Shown here in pieces: positions 44,790 through 55,523 of a stretch of 64,000 nt of DNA (the stretch's first letter is position 1; every line of letters starts with the position of its first letter). The notes beneath the pieces are model-generated. The model worked only from the letters and a program-made list of their open reading frames with translations, made no database searches and was not told the origin of the DNA. A program made the position numbers and the translations under genes. This stretch comes from Escallonia rubra (taxonomy: Eukaryota > Streptophyta > Magnoliopsida > Escalloniales > Escalloniaceae): positions 62,001-126,000 of the forward strand of contig JAVXUO010003005.1 in the NCBI GenBank assembly GCA_033065855.1, in the 5' to 3' direction.

Positions 44790-45510
44790 TTGATTTGGAT
44801 ATTTTATTAGAAAACAAGTTATTTCTATCTTCATCTTCTGATATGAACGATATGGGAAAACCAATGTTATTTCTGGAATGAAATTTATTAGATCTTCATA
44901 TTCTATTTCGAACTCTTTATATTGAGAAAGTATTAAGGAAATCTAATAACGGGGATTGTGCCCCAGTTACAACACCGTATGATCTTTCTATCAAATTAAG
45001 GAAATGAAGGAAAATGTGTTTCACAGCCAGAGAGTTCTAGTGCCATTGGCAGTTGGATGTCTGTCATGAAGTGTATCCGACGAGGCATAGCCTTTGAGGT
45101 TGGGTTTTTGAGTAGGTTTTGAGCAAGTCCATTGGAATGAGTGGTTAGGGTACTTATGTACCTTAAGCAAAAAATGCAATTTGCATTCACTTACAAGGAC
45201 ATTCCTATCGTATACAAATAGATGTAAACTAGATCACAATCTCTAGTAAAACAAAGTCCATAAGTGGTTGGGTTTTTTCATGGGTGGAGGCACTGCTTCT
45301 TTAGATTGCAAGAAGAAAACTTTGATGTCATGTTCTACTATGGAGTCTGAGTTTATTGTTTCAGCGATAGCAATAAAGGAGGCGGAATGGCTTAGAGATC
45401 TGCTAATAAAGATTCCTCTATTGTCTAAGGAGGGTACAAGTCATACAAGACTACAAGTGCAAAGGGTCAAATGTAAATTCCCACATTGCTAGGGAAATAG
45501 AAAGGAGCAC
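44790..45510 (+). pseudogene. Copia RT/RNase H fragment
   Basis: Plus-strand reading with several stops and frame changes shows KVLRKSNNGD-like, then CAPVTTPYDLSIK, SAIGSWMSVMKCIRRGIAF, a MYLK...FAFTYKD block, GFFMGGGTASLDCKKKTLMS and STMESEFIVSAIAIKEAEWL. This is the end of the RT and the RNase H of a copia element of a lineage other than the Sire copy. Strongly decayed. It is separated from the CACTA end at 44771 by only a few bases. Confidence 0.85.
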
Positions 45511-45917
45511 CCACAATGGTGGTGGCGTAAAGGAGCTATTGGCGCTTTTGCGCACACTTCGCACGTAAGCATCATCTCTACCCGAGCCCAACCTTTCTTT
45601 TTGTGACTAACTTAGAGTGTTATGAAGTGAAAGGAGCAATAATCATCAGTAGGTCGTCGGTTGTATCTTGAGAAGCAGATTAATTTGCTATTGCCGTGTA
45701 TAGTTTAGTAAGGGGGCATATTTTATCTTAAACACAATATTTTGATTAGTATAGAATTGTAAATTTATATATATGTAATGTGTTTGCTTTAGTGTTAAAT
45801 AATTATTGATCCATCAGCAATTATATAACTCTAATGTGGATTGATAATTAATTTTTGGATTGAAATTTTGAATTACAGGTTTGGGTATCAAAAAAAATAA
45901 TTTAAATATTCATTTGA
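45511..45917. other. No recognisable feature
   Basis: Probably the decayed tail of the copia fragment, then AT-rich sequence leading to the CACTA subterminal repeats. Confidence 0.5.
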
Positions 45918-48815
45918 CTTTTAGCGACGGATTTTATTTTCCCGCTAAAAGTCTTAAATAATACTGTACATAAAAACACTTTTAGCGGCGGAAAAGCTCG
46001 TCGCTAAAGGTATTACCGACAGACTTTTAGAGACGAAATATCCGTCGCTAGAAGGCCTTTATTTTTTCAGACAAATTTTTAGAGATGGATATTCCGTCGC
46101 TAAAAGTTCGACAAACGACGAACTTTTTCATCGCTAAATATTTTACGAAATTGCGGCAGAATTTTCGTGAAAATATAATGTATACAGAGTTCAGGAGGGC
46201 ACGAGAGCAGGATACAAATAGACTGGGGGAGGGGAAGGGAGGGGAGCACAAGTCCAGGAGGGGGATACAAATAGAGGAGGGGATCCGCACAAGTCTAGGA
46301 TGGCACCGGAGAGGAGGGGCCCAGTGGTCGGCGAGACCGGGATCTGGATCCTGCCAATCATCCTCGTCTAGGGGGGTACTGTCATCCAGATGTAGCTTGG
46401 TATGTCTAGCAACAATGCCCTGCATTTAAAGGCACGGACGCATTAATCTCTATAGTAATCGTACATAGTGTTTAGTAATCGTATATAGTGTTTGTACTTG
46501 ATCCCCCTATGAGCTTATATTCTAGAACACCTCCTCAGCAATGTAACGGATACAATCCGGGTGTAACTGTCGCTCCGCAAGCAGTGTCTGTGTATGTGGA
46601 GGGGTAGTAGGGGGTGGGGACGCTCCTATCACAGCACGTGCAGTCGCGCTCGGCAGGCCATGTACGCACCCTTTCAACCTATTGATGACCCCGGTGTATC
46701 CAGCCACCGCTTTAATCCTCTGGTACTCGTATCCGTTCTCGTGGACGCTGATGGTTGTCCGGACTGCTGCCCAGACCCCCTCATATGTTCCTACAAGGCC
46801 TAGAAAACAATGATCTGACAATTAACATCATTAAGGCAACAAACATCGAATACATAGCCGAAATTTTAAAATAAACAAATTAATTTGTAACTTACATCGA
46901 TCTGCAGGAAAATATCTGAAATGAAGTCCCCCACCCACTGTGGAGTGCATCGTCCTTTTCTTTCTTCCTCACATGTGTCTGAATGTACGTGAGAGCATAG
47001 ACCTCATCTACCTCCACGTTCGGGTGCTCAGCCGCATTCTTGTGTCGGACGACGTCGTGACGCACCGATCTCCCCCCCCCCGCCCCCCCGTGTAGGATAT
47101 TTAGAACACTATTTATTCTTCACCTCCCAAGTTGGATCAATGATCTACTTATCAACCATATGCCCCATACATATGGTGAGATCCAATGATAGGGATATCC
47201 CTTCCACTCCTCCATTGGGACACCCTCGAGCAGTATCTTCCTCACTCGCTCTCGTGCGTCGTATAGCCATTACCAGTAATTTTTGCTGATATAGGCAAAA
47301 AATCCTACCGCCGCAAGGTTTGCTGCTCATGCGACTCAAATTCGAACCCCTCATGTAACGCATCCAATTACACAATCAGTACAATACATTTAAATATTAG
47401 GTAATGATTAAACGAATAATAACCGACAAACTCTGAAAAACCATACCAACCACTCCTCCCATAAGGCCTCCCTCGCCATGGCATCCCAGTCATTCCAATA
47501 CAAAAGTGGCTCAAAGAATCGGCCCTTCACAAAGACGCCTATCTTCGTTTTCGCTGGACAGTCCAGGATCATGATAAAGAAATATATTAATATCATTAAA
47601 TAAGTGAACCATAATAACTAGTGGACTTAAAGTGATAAGTACTGCATTAAATCAAAGTTTTTTACTTACTGGTCCTCCTCGGTGAGAGTAACTCTCTGTT
47701 TCTATTGGAGATCGATGAGTACCCCGCGTGTCAATCTACGGCCTCGACGAGATCCTACAAAACACCAACATTAATGCAGTCTAAATATAATTTAAAATAT
47801 AAGTCTTAACATTACAACTAAACGCTAATATCAAATATACCTGAGGTCGTCGAACCCATAGAAAAAGGAGAACCAGCGTGCGGGTGGGAGGACTCGGCGT
47901 AGAGCTGGGGCTGTGGCAATGGCTGAGGCTGGGGCTACGGCCATGCCTGCTGGATACCCGCGTTCTGTGCCTCATCATCAGCGGGCAACACCGAGGTTGA
48001 AGCCACCAGGGCGGACACAGCTCGGCGTCCACCCCGACCACGAATGACATGTAATCTATCCATAACTGACAACACCAAATTGAGGTAATTAGGGTTTAAT
48101 TGTTACAATTACATTATAACAAATTAAATATAATTACATTATAACAAATTAAATACAATTACAAAAATTATAACAAATCAAATTAGGGTTATTATAACAA
48201 ATCAAATTAGGGTTATTATAACAAATATAACAAATTAGGGTTCAATTATATTATAACAAATCAAATTAAATACATAACGGATGGATAGTGGGCATTGGCG
48301 GGCGCTGCGGTGGGTGGTCGGCGACAGTCAAGCCTGAGGAGGATGGGCGGTGGGGCACCGAGGTGAGGGGCGGTGGGCGAGAGAGGTGAGGGGGAGGGCG
48401 ATGGCAGAGGAGAGGGACAGTGGGGGAGGGTGATAGAGGAGAACGACTGCAATGGAGTTAAGATAGAGAAAAAGAGGGCAGCAGGGGGAGATTTTCATTT
48501 TCTTAGGGTTAACTTTTAGCGACGGACTTTGCCATCGCTAAAAGTAATTTTTTTTAAAATGTTCTTTTAACAAAGAAAATAACCGTCGCTAAATATTTTT
48601 CCCAAAATATTTGAAAAATTCAACCGAAAATAGAACATTTGGAAACTTCTTTTAGCGACGAATAATTGGTTTACTTTAATTCTATTTATTTATTTTTATT
48701 TGGCTAGGCAAAAGTTTTTACTGACGGAATTTTTTGCCGGTAAAAACCTTTACCGATGGATCTTAGTCGATGGGTAGATCCGTCTGTAAATGTGAGTTAT
48801 AGCGACGGATCTATA
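45918..48815 (-). mobile_element. Decayed CACTA element, ends missing
   Basis: gcgacgga/tccgtcgc subterminal repeats at about 45920-46130 and 48505-48810 flank minus-strand exons of a CACTA second gene (46400-48050). No CACTA/TAGTG terminus is found on either side, so it is truncated. Exon order and sequence match the related pieces at 55970-56500 and 58687-59300. An AT-rich 'ataacaaatcaaattagggt' minisatellite occupies about 48100-48260. A run of C lies at about 47073-47088. Confidence 0.75.
46400..48050 (-). pseudogene. CACTA second gene (Transposase_24/Ptta-En-Spm like), multi-exon remnant
   Basis: Minus-strand pieces in order: a Ser/Pro-rich N-terminal exon (about 48050-47840); GSRRGRRLTRGVLIDLQ (about 47755-47700, one stop), then KQRVTLTEED; KTKIGVFVKGRFFEPLLYW, then EALWEEWLVWF (47580-47440); FEFESHEQQTLR and ISAKITGNGYTTHES (47360-47150); KNAAEHPNVEVDEVYALTYI, then QTHVRKKEKDDALHSGWG (47050-46900); and RGSGQQSGQPSAST, RARAVIGASPPP-like exon (46800-46580). 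The TH-RK--D and RGS-QQSGQPSAS blocks match the exons of the better preserved element at 55970-56500. Frames are broken in most exons. Such genes supply the accessory subterminal-repeat-binding function in CACTA elements. Confidence 0.7.
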
Positions 48816-48839
48816 TACATGCTTATTCTAACATCGCGT

Positions 48840-49097
48840 CCATTATCAAATTCAGAAGAAACGCAATTATGAGCGATAACCACTTTGTCAAATCGTTCAT
48901 GTCATCGTTAAGGAGCTCGTTTTATGTCGTACAAATATTTGATAAGCTTAGAAGCTTGGTTTCTTGGCCCGCAAGTACAAAACTTTCTGGTTGTTCCATG
49001 TTCACTTCCTCCTTTAAAACACCATTAAGAAAAGCAGTTTTGATTTCCATTTGGTGTATAACCAGTTTGTTAATAAATGATAAAGAAAATAATAATC
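48840..49097 (-). pseudogene. Copia reverse transcriptase fragment
   Basis: Minus-strand reading IHQMEIKTAFLNGVLKEEV, NMEQPESFVLAGQE, then in another frame IKYLYDIKRAP and HERFDKVV. This is the 'QMDVKTAFLNG-L-EE-YM-QPEGF' region of copia RT. Both ends are abrupt: the CACTA remnant on one side, and at 49098 a CACTA terminus. Confidence 0.88.
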
Positions 49098-49461
49098 CCA
49101 CTTCAAGAAATATCGCTAAAAGTGCATTTTCCGTCGAAAAAAGACCTTTAGCGACGTCCATCGCTAAAAGTCCTTAAGAAAAAGGCCGTCACTAAAAGAT
49201 TAGCGACGAAATGTTGAAGTCCGTCGGTAAAAGTTTGACTTTACAGACAGACGTAATTACTTTTAGCGACGGGACATTCCATCGTTAAAAGTAATTTCCT
49301 TGATTTTCCTTTTTTTAATTTTTTGAAATTAATTTTTAAAAATACCATTAACGACAGAACTTCTGTTTCCTATTATTCTGGCCTTTAACGACGAACTCTC
49401 CTTCGCAAAATAATTTGTCAGTAAATACCTTTAGCGACGGACAGTCCGTCGCTAAAGTTCC
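49098..49461 (+). mobile_element. CACTA left end, interrupted by a family R LTR
   Basis: Begins cacttcaagaaatatcgcta, a variant of cactacaagaaaa, followed by many gcgacgg/ccgtcgc repeats up to 49455. The family R LTR starts at 49462. This end and the CACTA pieces at 58687-60400 might be two halves of one older element, but that is not shown. Confidence 0.65.
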
Positions 49462-50372
49462 TATAACGACCCGAAAATCCGAAGATACAAACATTGCTCA
49501 AATACAATTTTCAACACATTAACCTAAATTCTCCAAAATACAAGGTTACAAAAAAATTGCTTAAACATAAACTATTAAAACTTAGGTTCTTTATAGAACT
49601 ACAAGCTAACAGTGCTGACCCACGCAAAGGATCACTCAAAATAGTGGTGGGCACTCTAGAATCTCACACAGTCTCTAACCCACCCCGAGCAATCTACAAT
49701 TGATCAAAACCTATATAAGGGAATCAAACGAAGGGTGAGCTTTTGAGAGCTCGGTAAGGTCGTTCAAGGACAACCGGAATTGCAAAATAACTCAAAAGTC
49801 CATTCGATGATAATTTTTCAAACAATCATAAACAACTTGATGATTTTCCAAAACGATCATAAACAATCATAAACAGATACCAAAACAATCATTTTGAGAT
49901 CATTTTCAAAGCTATCATTATAAAATACAATGATGGCTTTCGAAAGGATTTCAAAAAAAGTACAAATACTTTAAAGATAATATAAGGAAGGATTTCAGAT
50001 AACCACAAACAGTTTGATCACGATATGGGGAAGAGTTTCAACTCAATCCCCTTCAATAAGATATCAAGACGTTCATTCCCAATCATTTTCAAAACAATCA
50101 TTATAAGATACAATGTAAACAAATTTCGAAGATGTTGACTATGGGCATAGGCAATGCCACTCAGGCAATGCACAGAAAGTGTACACCTGCATGATATACG
50201 ATAACTAGTCCTTACCATCGATCAAGGAACTAGCTTGCATTCCCTGTAGGATGCAGGAACAGGCCATCCTTATAACGCCTCCCTCAGAACAGACCTCCAA
50301 GTCAACACAGAAGACAACAATCATAGAATCAACATGAAATTCAATGCCTGACTTGTAACAAAAATGAGCATC
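49462..50372. mobile_element. Family R LTR, left part
   Basis: Begins tataacgacccgaaaatcc and is the reverse complement of 16790-17012 plus 19677-20851. It shows the empty site of the nested LTR found in the other copy. It is cut at 50372 by a CACTA insertion and resumes at 57124 after duplication of atc. Confidence 0.82.
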
Positions 50373-50600
50373 CACTACAAGAAAAGAGGGAATTAGCGAC
50401 GGACTTTTAGCGACGGACTAAATTCCATCGCTAAACGTCGTTTCAGAGACGGAAATAACCGTCGGTAAAAGTCCGTCGGTAAAACTATTTAACGACGGAA
50501 TAATTCTGTCGGTAAACACACCCGTCGGTGAAAGTAGGGTTTTCCCGACGGACTTTAACCGACGGGTGTATTCCGTCGGTAAAGGACTTAAAAATATCAG
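50373..50600 (+). repeat. CACTA left terminus and subterminal repeats
   Basis: cactacaagaaaa followed by direct and inverted copies of ttagcgacgg and ccgtcggtaaa at short intervals to about 50585. In En/Spm such repeats bind the accessory protein. Confidence 0.9.
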
Positions 50601-50655
50601 ATCCCCCTTTCTTTTCTTTCTCCCGTTGCTCTCTCTCTCTTTCTTTCTCCCGTTG

Positions 50656-50659
<4 letters not shown>

Positions 50660-50706
<47 letters not shown>

Positions 50707-50713
50707 TCTCTCT
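50660..50713 (+). repeat. (CT)n microsatellite
   Basis: About 50 bases of almost pure CT, interrupted by a few CCC, just inside the left subterminal repeats of the CACTA. It comes after two 'ttctttctcccgttgctct' copies (about 50620 and 50641). Confidence 0.95.
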
Positions 50714-50724
50714 CACCGGCGATA

Positions 50725-50985
50725 GAGCCTGCCACCGCCACTGCCGCCCATCTTCAAAACCGAAGGACCGCCGCCACCACTGCCGCGCTGCCACCACTGT
50801 CGCGCCGCCACTACTGCCGATCTGCCACCACTGTCGCGCCGCCACCACTGCCGCGCTGCCACCACTGTCGCGCTGCCACCACTGCCGCACTGCCGCGCTG
50901 CCACCAGTGTCGCGCCACCACCACTGCCGATCTGCCACCACTACCGCGCTGCCACCACTGTCGCGCCGCCACCACTGCCTGTGAA
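50725..50985 (+). repeat. GC-rich minisatellite of CCACCACTG-CGC units
   Basis: Tandem units of 'gccgccaccactgccg' / 'ctgccaccactgtcgcg' about 24-27 bases long with irregular spacing. Open frames on both strands through it translate to simple repeats (RQWWQR-like on the minus strand) and are by-products of the period, not genes. Confidence 0.85.
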
Positions 50986-51049
50986 GGTCTTCTGGTTTGC
51001 TTCCCGTGTCCTGTCATTAATTTCTCTTTGGTTTTTATTAACATGTAAG

Positions 51050-51963
51050 TGGCTTTCGAGGAGTTAAGTGCGTGTTTTGTAGGTGTAGTGTGTGTTCGTG
51101 ACTATGTGTGTGTGTGTTCTTGATGGTGTGTGTATTATAGGTGTGTAAATGTGTTAAATTGAGTGTTTAAGTGTATGTTGTAGTGAGTTAGAATGGTGTA
51201 ATGAGGTTTCTATGATTTAAAGTGGGTTGGAAGTGAGGTAATGTGTGGTTGTGAAGTGGGTGTGGGATGAACATCTCGGCTGAAGGTAGAAGGAGATGTG
51301 TGTGCATTTAGGTGAAATACTAGGTGTGCTTAATCTGAATAGTAAAGGTAATGGTCACTAAAGGTTAAAATTAAATTAGGCAGTTTTCAATGATTTTTTA
51401 TAAATATCTAGGATCAGAATTGGACAAAGTACAAAACTATAACCCCCAATAGTTTTACGAGATGTAGGCTCCGGAATGTTTTGAGAATTTTCGGTGTCCG
51501 TAAGGGGTGCTAAATTATGGCATCGATTAATCAAAGTTAACAAATTATTTAACCTAGTAAACTAAGTTATTTTAATCTGAAAATCTTATTTTACTGATAT
51601 GATTCATATTCTAAAATTTCGTGCCATTCTGAGGCCAATAGGTAGTTTTTTCGAAACTAACCTTTTAGCGCTCGGTCTGGACGCTAGTTCGAGATTTACG
51701 GGCAATTTTTTTTTAAAATACTTTTTAGCCCAAAAATGACTTCAGGATACTTAAAATAGTATTTTCAGATATTTTGGGATTTTTCTGGTGCCGAAAACCT
51801 CAAGGACAATTTGGTAATTTTACGCATCTAGTGAGGGGGTCGTTTTGGGACTGTGCGTGAGTTAATAGTGAGTTATAATACAATATTGTACGCTACATTC
51901 TAATCTTTGAACTATTCCATTTAGGTTAAAACAAGGATTGTTTCGGGTAGGTTATCATAGATG
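51050..51963 (+). mobile_element. Family R LTR fragment inside the CACTA
   Basis: Follows 15300-16380 of the LTR at 14483 in the same order ('tagcccaaaaatgacttcagg', 'tttttctggtgccgaaaacc', 'gacttc-gga' words), truncated at both ends. The CACTA therefore carried family R sequence before it jumped into another family R LTR. Confidence 0.8.
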
Positions 51964-51965
51964 CG

Positions 51966-52960
51966 AACCCTAAACCCTAAACCCTAAACCCTAAACCAAC
52001 CGAACCCTAATTGAACCCCAAATTGAATGCCCTAATCCAACCGAACCCTAAATCGAACTAATTGAACCCTAAATTGAATGCCTCAAATCAACCGAACCCT
52101 AAATTGAATCAATAGAACCCCCCAATTGAACCCTAAATTGAAGTAATTGAACCCTAAATTGAATGCCCTAATTGAATCGAATCCTAAATTAAACTAATTG
52201 AACCCCTAATTAAACCCTAAATTGATTGCCCCAATCTAACCGAACCCTAATTGAACCCCAAATTGAATGCCCTAATCCAACCGAACCCTAAATCGAACTA
52301 ATTGAACCCTAAATTGAATGCCTCAAATCAACCGAACCCTAAATTGAATCAATAGAACCCCCTAATTGAACCCTAAATTGAAGTAATTGAACCTTAAATT
52401 GAATGCCCTAATTGAATCGAATCCTAAATTAAACTAATTGAACCCCTAATTAAACCCTAAATTGATTGCCCCAATCTAACCGAACCCTAATTGAACCCCA
52501 AATTGAATGCCCTAATCCAACCGAACCCTAAATCGAACTAATTGAACCCTAAATTGAATGCCTCAAATCAACCGAACCCTAAATTGAATCAATAGAACCC
52601 CCTAATTGAACCCTAAATTGAAGTAATTGAACCCTAAATTGAATGCCCTAATTGAATCGAATCCTAAATTAAACCCTAAATTGATTGCCCCAATCTAACC
52701 GAACCCTAATTGAACCCCAAATTGAATGCCCTAATCCAACCGAACCCTAAATCGAACTAATTGAACCCTAAATTGAATGCCTCAAATCATCTGAACCATA
52801 AATTGAATCAATAGAACCTCCTAATTGAACCCTAAATTGAAGTAATTGAACCCTAAATTGAATGCCCTAATCGAACCGAACCCTAAATGAAACTAATTGA
52901 ACCCTAAATTGAATGCCCTAATACAATCGAACCCTAAATTGAAATAATTCAAGCGCATCG
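51966..52960 (+). repeat. Telomere-derived tandem array with 240-bp higher-order unit
   Basis: Starts with four perfect CCCTAAA heptamers (about 51968-51996), then degenerate 'accctaaattgaatgccctaa' words. The word 'cgaaccctaattgaacccc' recurs at 52001, 52241, 52481 and 52700, giving units of 240, 240 and 219 bp (the last lacks a 21-bp stretch), and decays after about 52860. Units are nearly identical, so the higher-order amplification is recent relative to the basic repeat. Confidence 0.92.
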
Positions 52961-53385
52961 GATATGTGAATTTTGAACATTTTTTTCCCATTTGAACATT
53001 GATCATTTGTTTGATAATTTTAGGTTGTTAATTGTGCGTTTTAGAATTGTGATTATTGATCGATGATTTTAGGTTATTAGCTGTGTATTTGAAGTAATTG
53101 CGATTATGAATTGATGATTTTAGGTTGTTAATTAATGATTTTAGATTGTTAATTGTGCATTGAGCATTTGAGATATTGAGATTATTGACGGAGGATGGGA
53201 CCCAATTGGATTGAATGTGTGATTTTTGTTAATTTTTATTGCATTGAGCATTGAGAATTGAGATTGTTGACGGAGGATGGGACCCAATTGGATTGAGATA
53301 CCTGTTAGTTAGCGCAGACACGGACACCACGTCTGATCGACGGTGTCCGACATTTAGAAAACAAATTAACGTATGCCGATGTGTC
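52961..53385 (+). other. Spacer with short duplications
   Basis: Contains 'gattttaggttgttaatt' words repeated near 53018, 53070 and 53118, and 'acggaggatgggacccaatt' at 53188 and 53270. No gene. Confidence 0.6.
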
Positions 53386-53389
53386 CGGA

Positions 53390-53525
53390 GGTGCGTGTCG
53401 CTGGGCATCGGACACGTGTCCGGAGGCGTCGGACACGTGTCCAAAGGCGTCGGACACGTGTCGGTATGTGTCAGACACGTGTCGGTATGTGTCTGACACG
53501 TGTCCGGAGGTGTCAGAAACGTATC
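53390..53525. repeat. Array of CACGTG palindromes (gacacgtgtc)
   Basis: Five copies of gacacgtgtc, about 20-24 bases apart, separated by 'cggaggcgtcg' or 'ggtatgtgtc' spacers. Each core is the G-box/E-box hexamer CACGTG. Confidence 0.9.
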
Positions 53526-53639
53526 GGACACCATATCGACACCCTATATGAGGTGTCGGAATTGAGGTTGTTGAATGTGCATTAAATTTAGGTTAGTTAG
53601 GTTAATGCGACATTTTTAGCATGCACCCCCTGGAATCTA

Positions 53640-54785
53640 ATCGTGGCTCCAGCGCTGGCTATAATTAGCCCTAATTAGTCCTGATTAATAATATTTTAGT
53701 AAATCAATTAACCCTAATTAGCTCTAACGAGCCTAATTAGTTTTAATTAACCCTAAGAACCTGATAAAATTCAAATTAGCTGTAATTACCTCAAATTAGC
53801 CCAAATGAACCCAATTATGCGCATATTGATTGTTGTTAGCCTAATTAGTCATAATTTGCACTAACATAACCCAATTACGCCTAATTAGCGCTAGTTAGGA
53901 CTAATCAACACTACTCGGCACAATTAAATCCTAATTAGGACTACATAACTCTAATTAGTCCTAATCAACCCTAGTCAGCTATAATCATCCGAAACTATCC
54001 CTCATTAACATTAATTAGCCCTAACATAACCCAATTAAGCCTAATTAGCCCTAATTAGGACTAATCATCACTACTCCGCACAATTAAACCCTAATTAGTC
54101 ATAATCAACCCTAATTAGCTATAATTATCCGAAACTAGCCCTCATTAACATTAATTAGCCCTAACATAACCCAATTAAGCCTAATTAGCCCTAATTAGGA
54201 CTAATCATCACTACTCGGCACAATTAAACCCTAATTAGGACTACATAACTCTAATTAGTCCTAATCAACCCTAGTCAGCTATAATCATCCGAAACTATCC
54301 CTCATTAACATTAATTAGCCCTAACATAACCCAATTAAGCCTAATTAGCCCTAATTAGGACTAATCATCACTACTCGGCACAATTAAACCCTAATTAGTC
54401 ATAATCAACCCTAATTAGCTATAATTATCCGAAACTAGCCCTCATTAACATTAATTAGCCCTAACATAACCCAATTAAGCCTAATTAGCCCTAATTAGGA
54501 CTAATCATCACTACTCGGCACAATTAAACCCTAATTAGTCATAATCAACCCTAATTAGCTATAATTATCCGAAACTAGCCCTCATTAACATTAATTAGCC
54601 CTAACATAACCCAATTAAGCCTAATTAGCCCTAATTAGGACTAATCATCACTACTCGGCACAATTAAACCCTAATTAGTCATAATCAACCCTAATTAGCT
54701 ATAATTATCCGAAACTAGCCCTCATTAACATTAATTAGCCCTAACATAACCCAATTAAGCCTAATTAGCCCTAATTAGCCCTTGT
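53640..54785 (+). repeat. CTAATTAG tandem array with alternating 140- and 160-bp units
   Basis: The landmark 'ctactcggca' (one copy 'ctactccgca') lies at 53911, 54071, 54211, 54371, 54511 and 54651, giving steps of 160, 140, 160, 140 and 140 bp. The longer unit has an extra 'ggactacataactctaatta' section. Basic words are ccctaattag and reversed forms. Neighbouring units are nearly identical. Confidence 0.92.
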
Positions 54786-54879
54786 ACATCCCATAATTAC
54801 TCCATGTTGCCCAGAGATGGTTCAATTACTCGTTCTTTACAAACCCTGCCTTCTTTATATTAATTGTTGTTTTGAGAAG

Positions 54880-55285
54880 TCCATTGGCAACGAGATGGTT
54901 CAACTCGTTGCCAACGAGTTCTATTTAATGTGGAATTGATAACATATGCAACGATCATTCTGCAGTTTTGATATTTCGGAAAGATTCTTGCATATCTTAT
55001 CAATTTCTGAACACATGCATGCATAAAAACCCTTAGTTCCCGTTCAAAGGTACTCATTACAAAGTAATGCCTTGTAATGAGCCTTTGGATGTCCAGTTTG
55101 GACAGTTTGGAAAAGCTAATTGTTTATAAAACAGTATTTTGACTCATGCTTTATGTTCTATGTCGTGGATATTTGGTACACGTTCTCGTGTGTTTCTCCG
55201 GGTGCATACAGATCTGGTGTTCTAACATCCGTCAAACCTTCCTGAGCAAGGTTAGATGAATGTTAGAACACCTAATCGATGTGGT
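54880..55285 (+). promoter_or_regulatory. Hairpin-packed leader upstream of the CACTA transposase exon
   Basis: Four strong stems occur in 400 bases. 54884-54914: 11 bp, ttggcaacgag, 9-base loop. 54934-55005: 18-bp arms with one mismatch. 55043-55089: 10 bp plus about 7 bp after a 2-base bulge, 9-base loop. 55216-55272: 13+4+6 pairs with two mismatches (one G-T pair), 7-base loop. The last sits at the centre of a longer imperfect inverted repeat (about 55109-55228 against 55260-55383). The ATG of the transposase exon follows at 55524. Role unknown. Confidence 0.75.
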
Positions 55286-55523
55286 GTACTTGGAGAAATG
55301 CGGGGAGGTGCTGCCGAATTTTCCACAGACATCGGACTAAGCATGAGTTATTCACTGTTTTATAAACATGTGCTTTTCTGAATGGGATAGGACCACTACC
55401 TGTTCAAGAGTGGAGGGGAAATATGTAGACGTGTTGTAACATTCATGCATTGATATTTACATCGGCAATGCTTAATCACTGGTCATTATTGAAGGTGGTA
55501 TACAGTACGATAATTCAGTCGTC

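Noticed and set aside
48922-49161. 79-codon minus-strand ORF as a small gene
   Set aside because: Its middle is the conserved copia RT block KTAFLNG; the ends are random sequence.
50597-50941. Minus-strand ORF of repeated WWQR-like residues
   Set aside because: Product of the 24-27-bp minisatellite; every strand and frame there is open.
52001-54785. Regular repeats that might suggest a CRISPR array
   Set aside because: No unique spacers between short conserved repeats; units are contiguous tandem repeats in a eukaryotic transposon.
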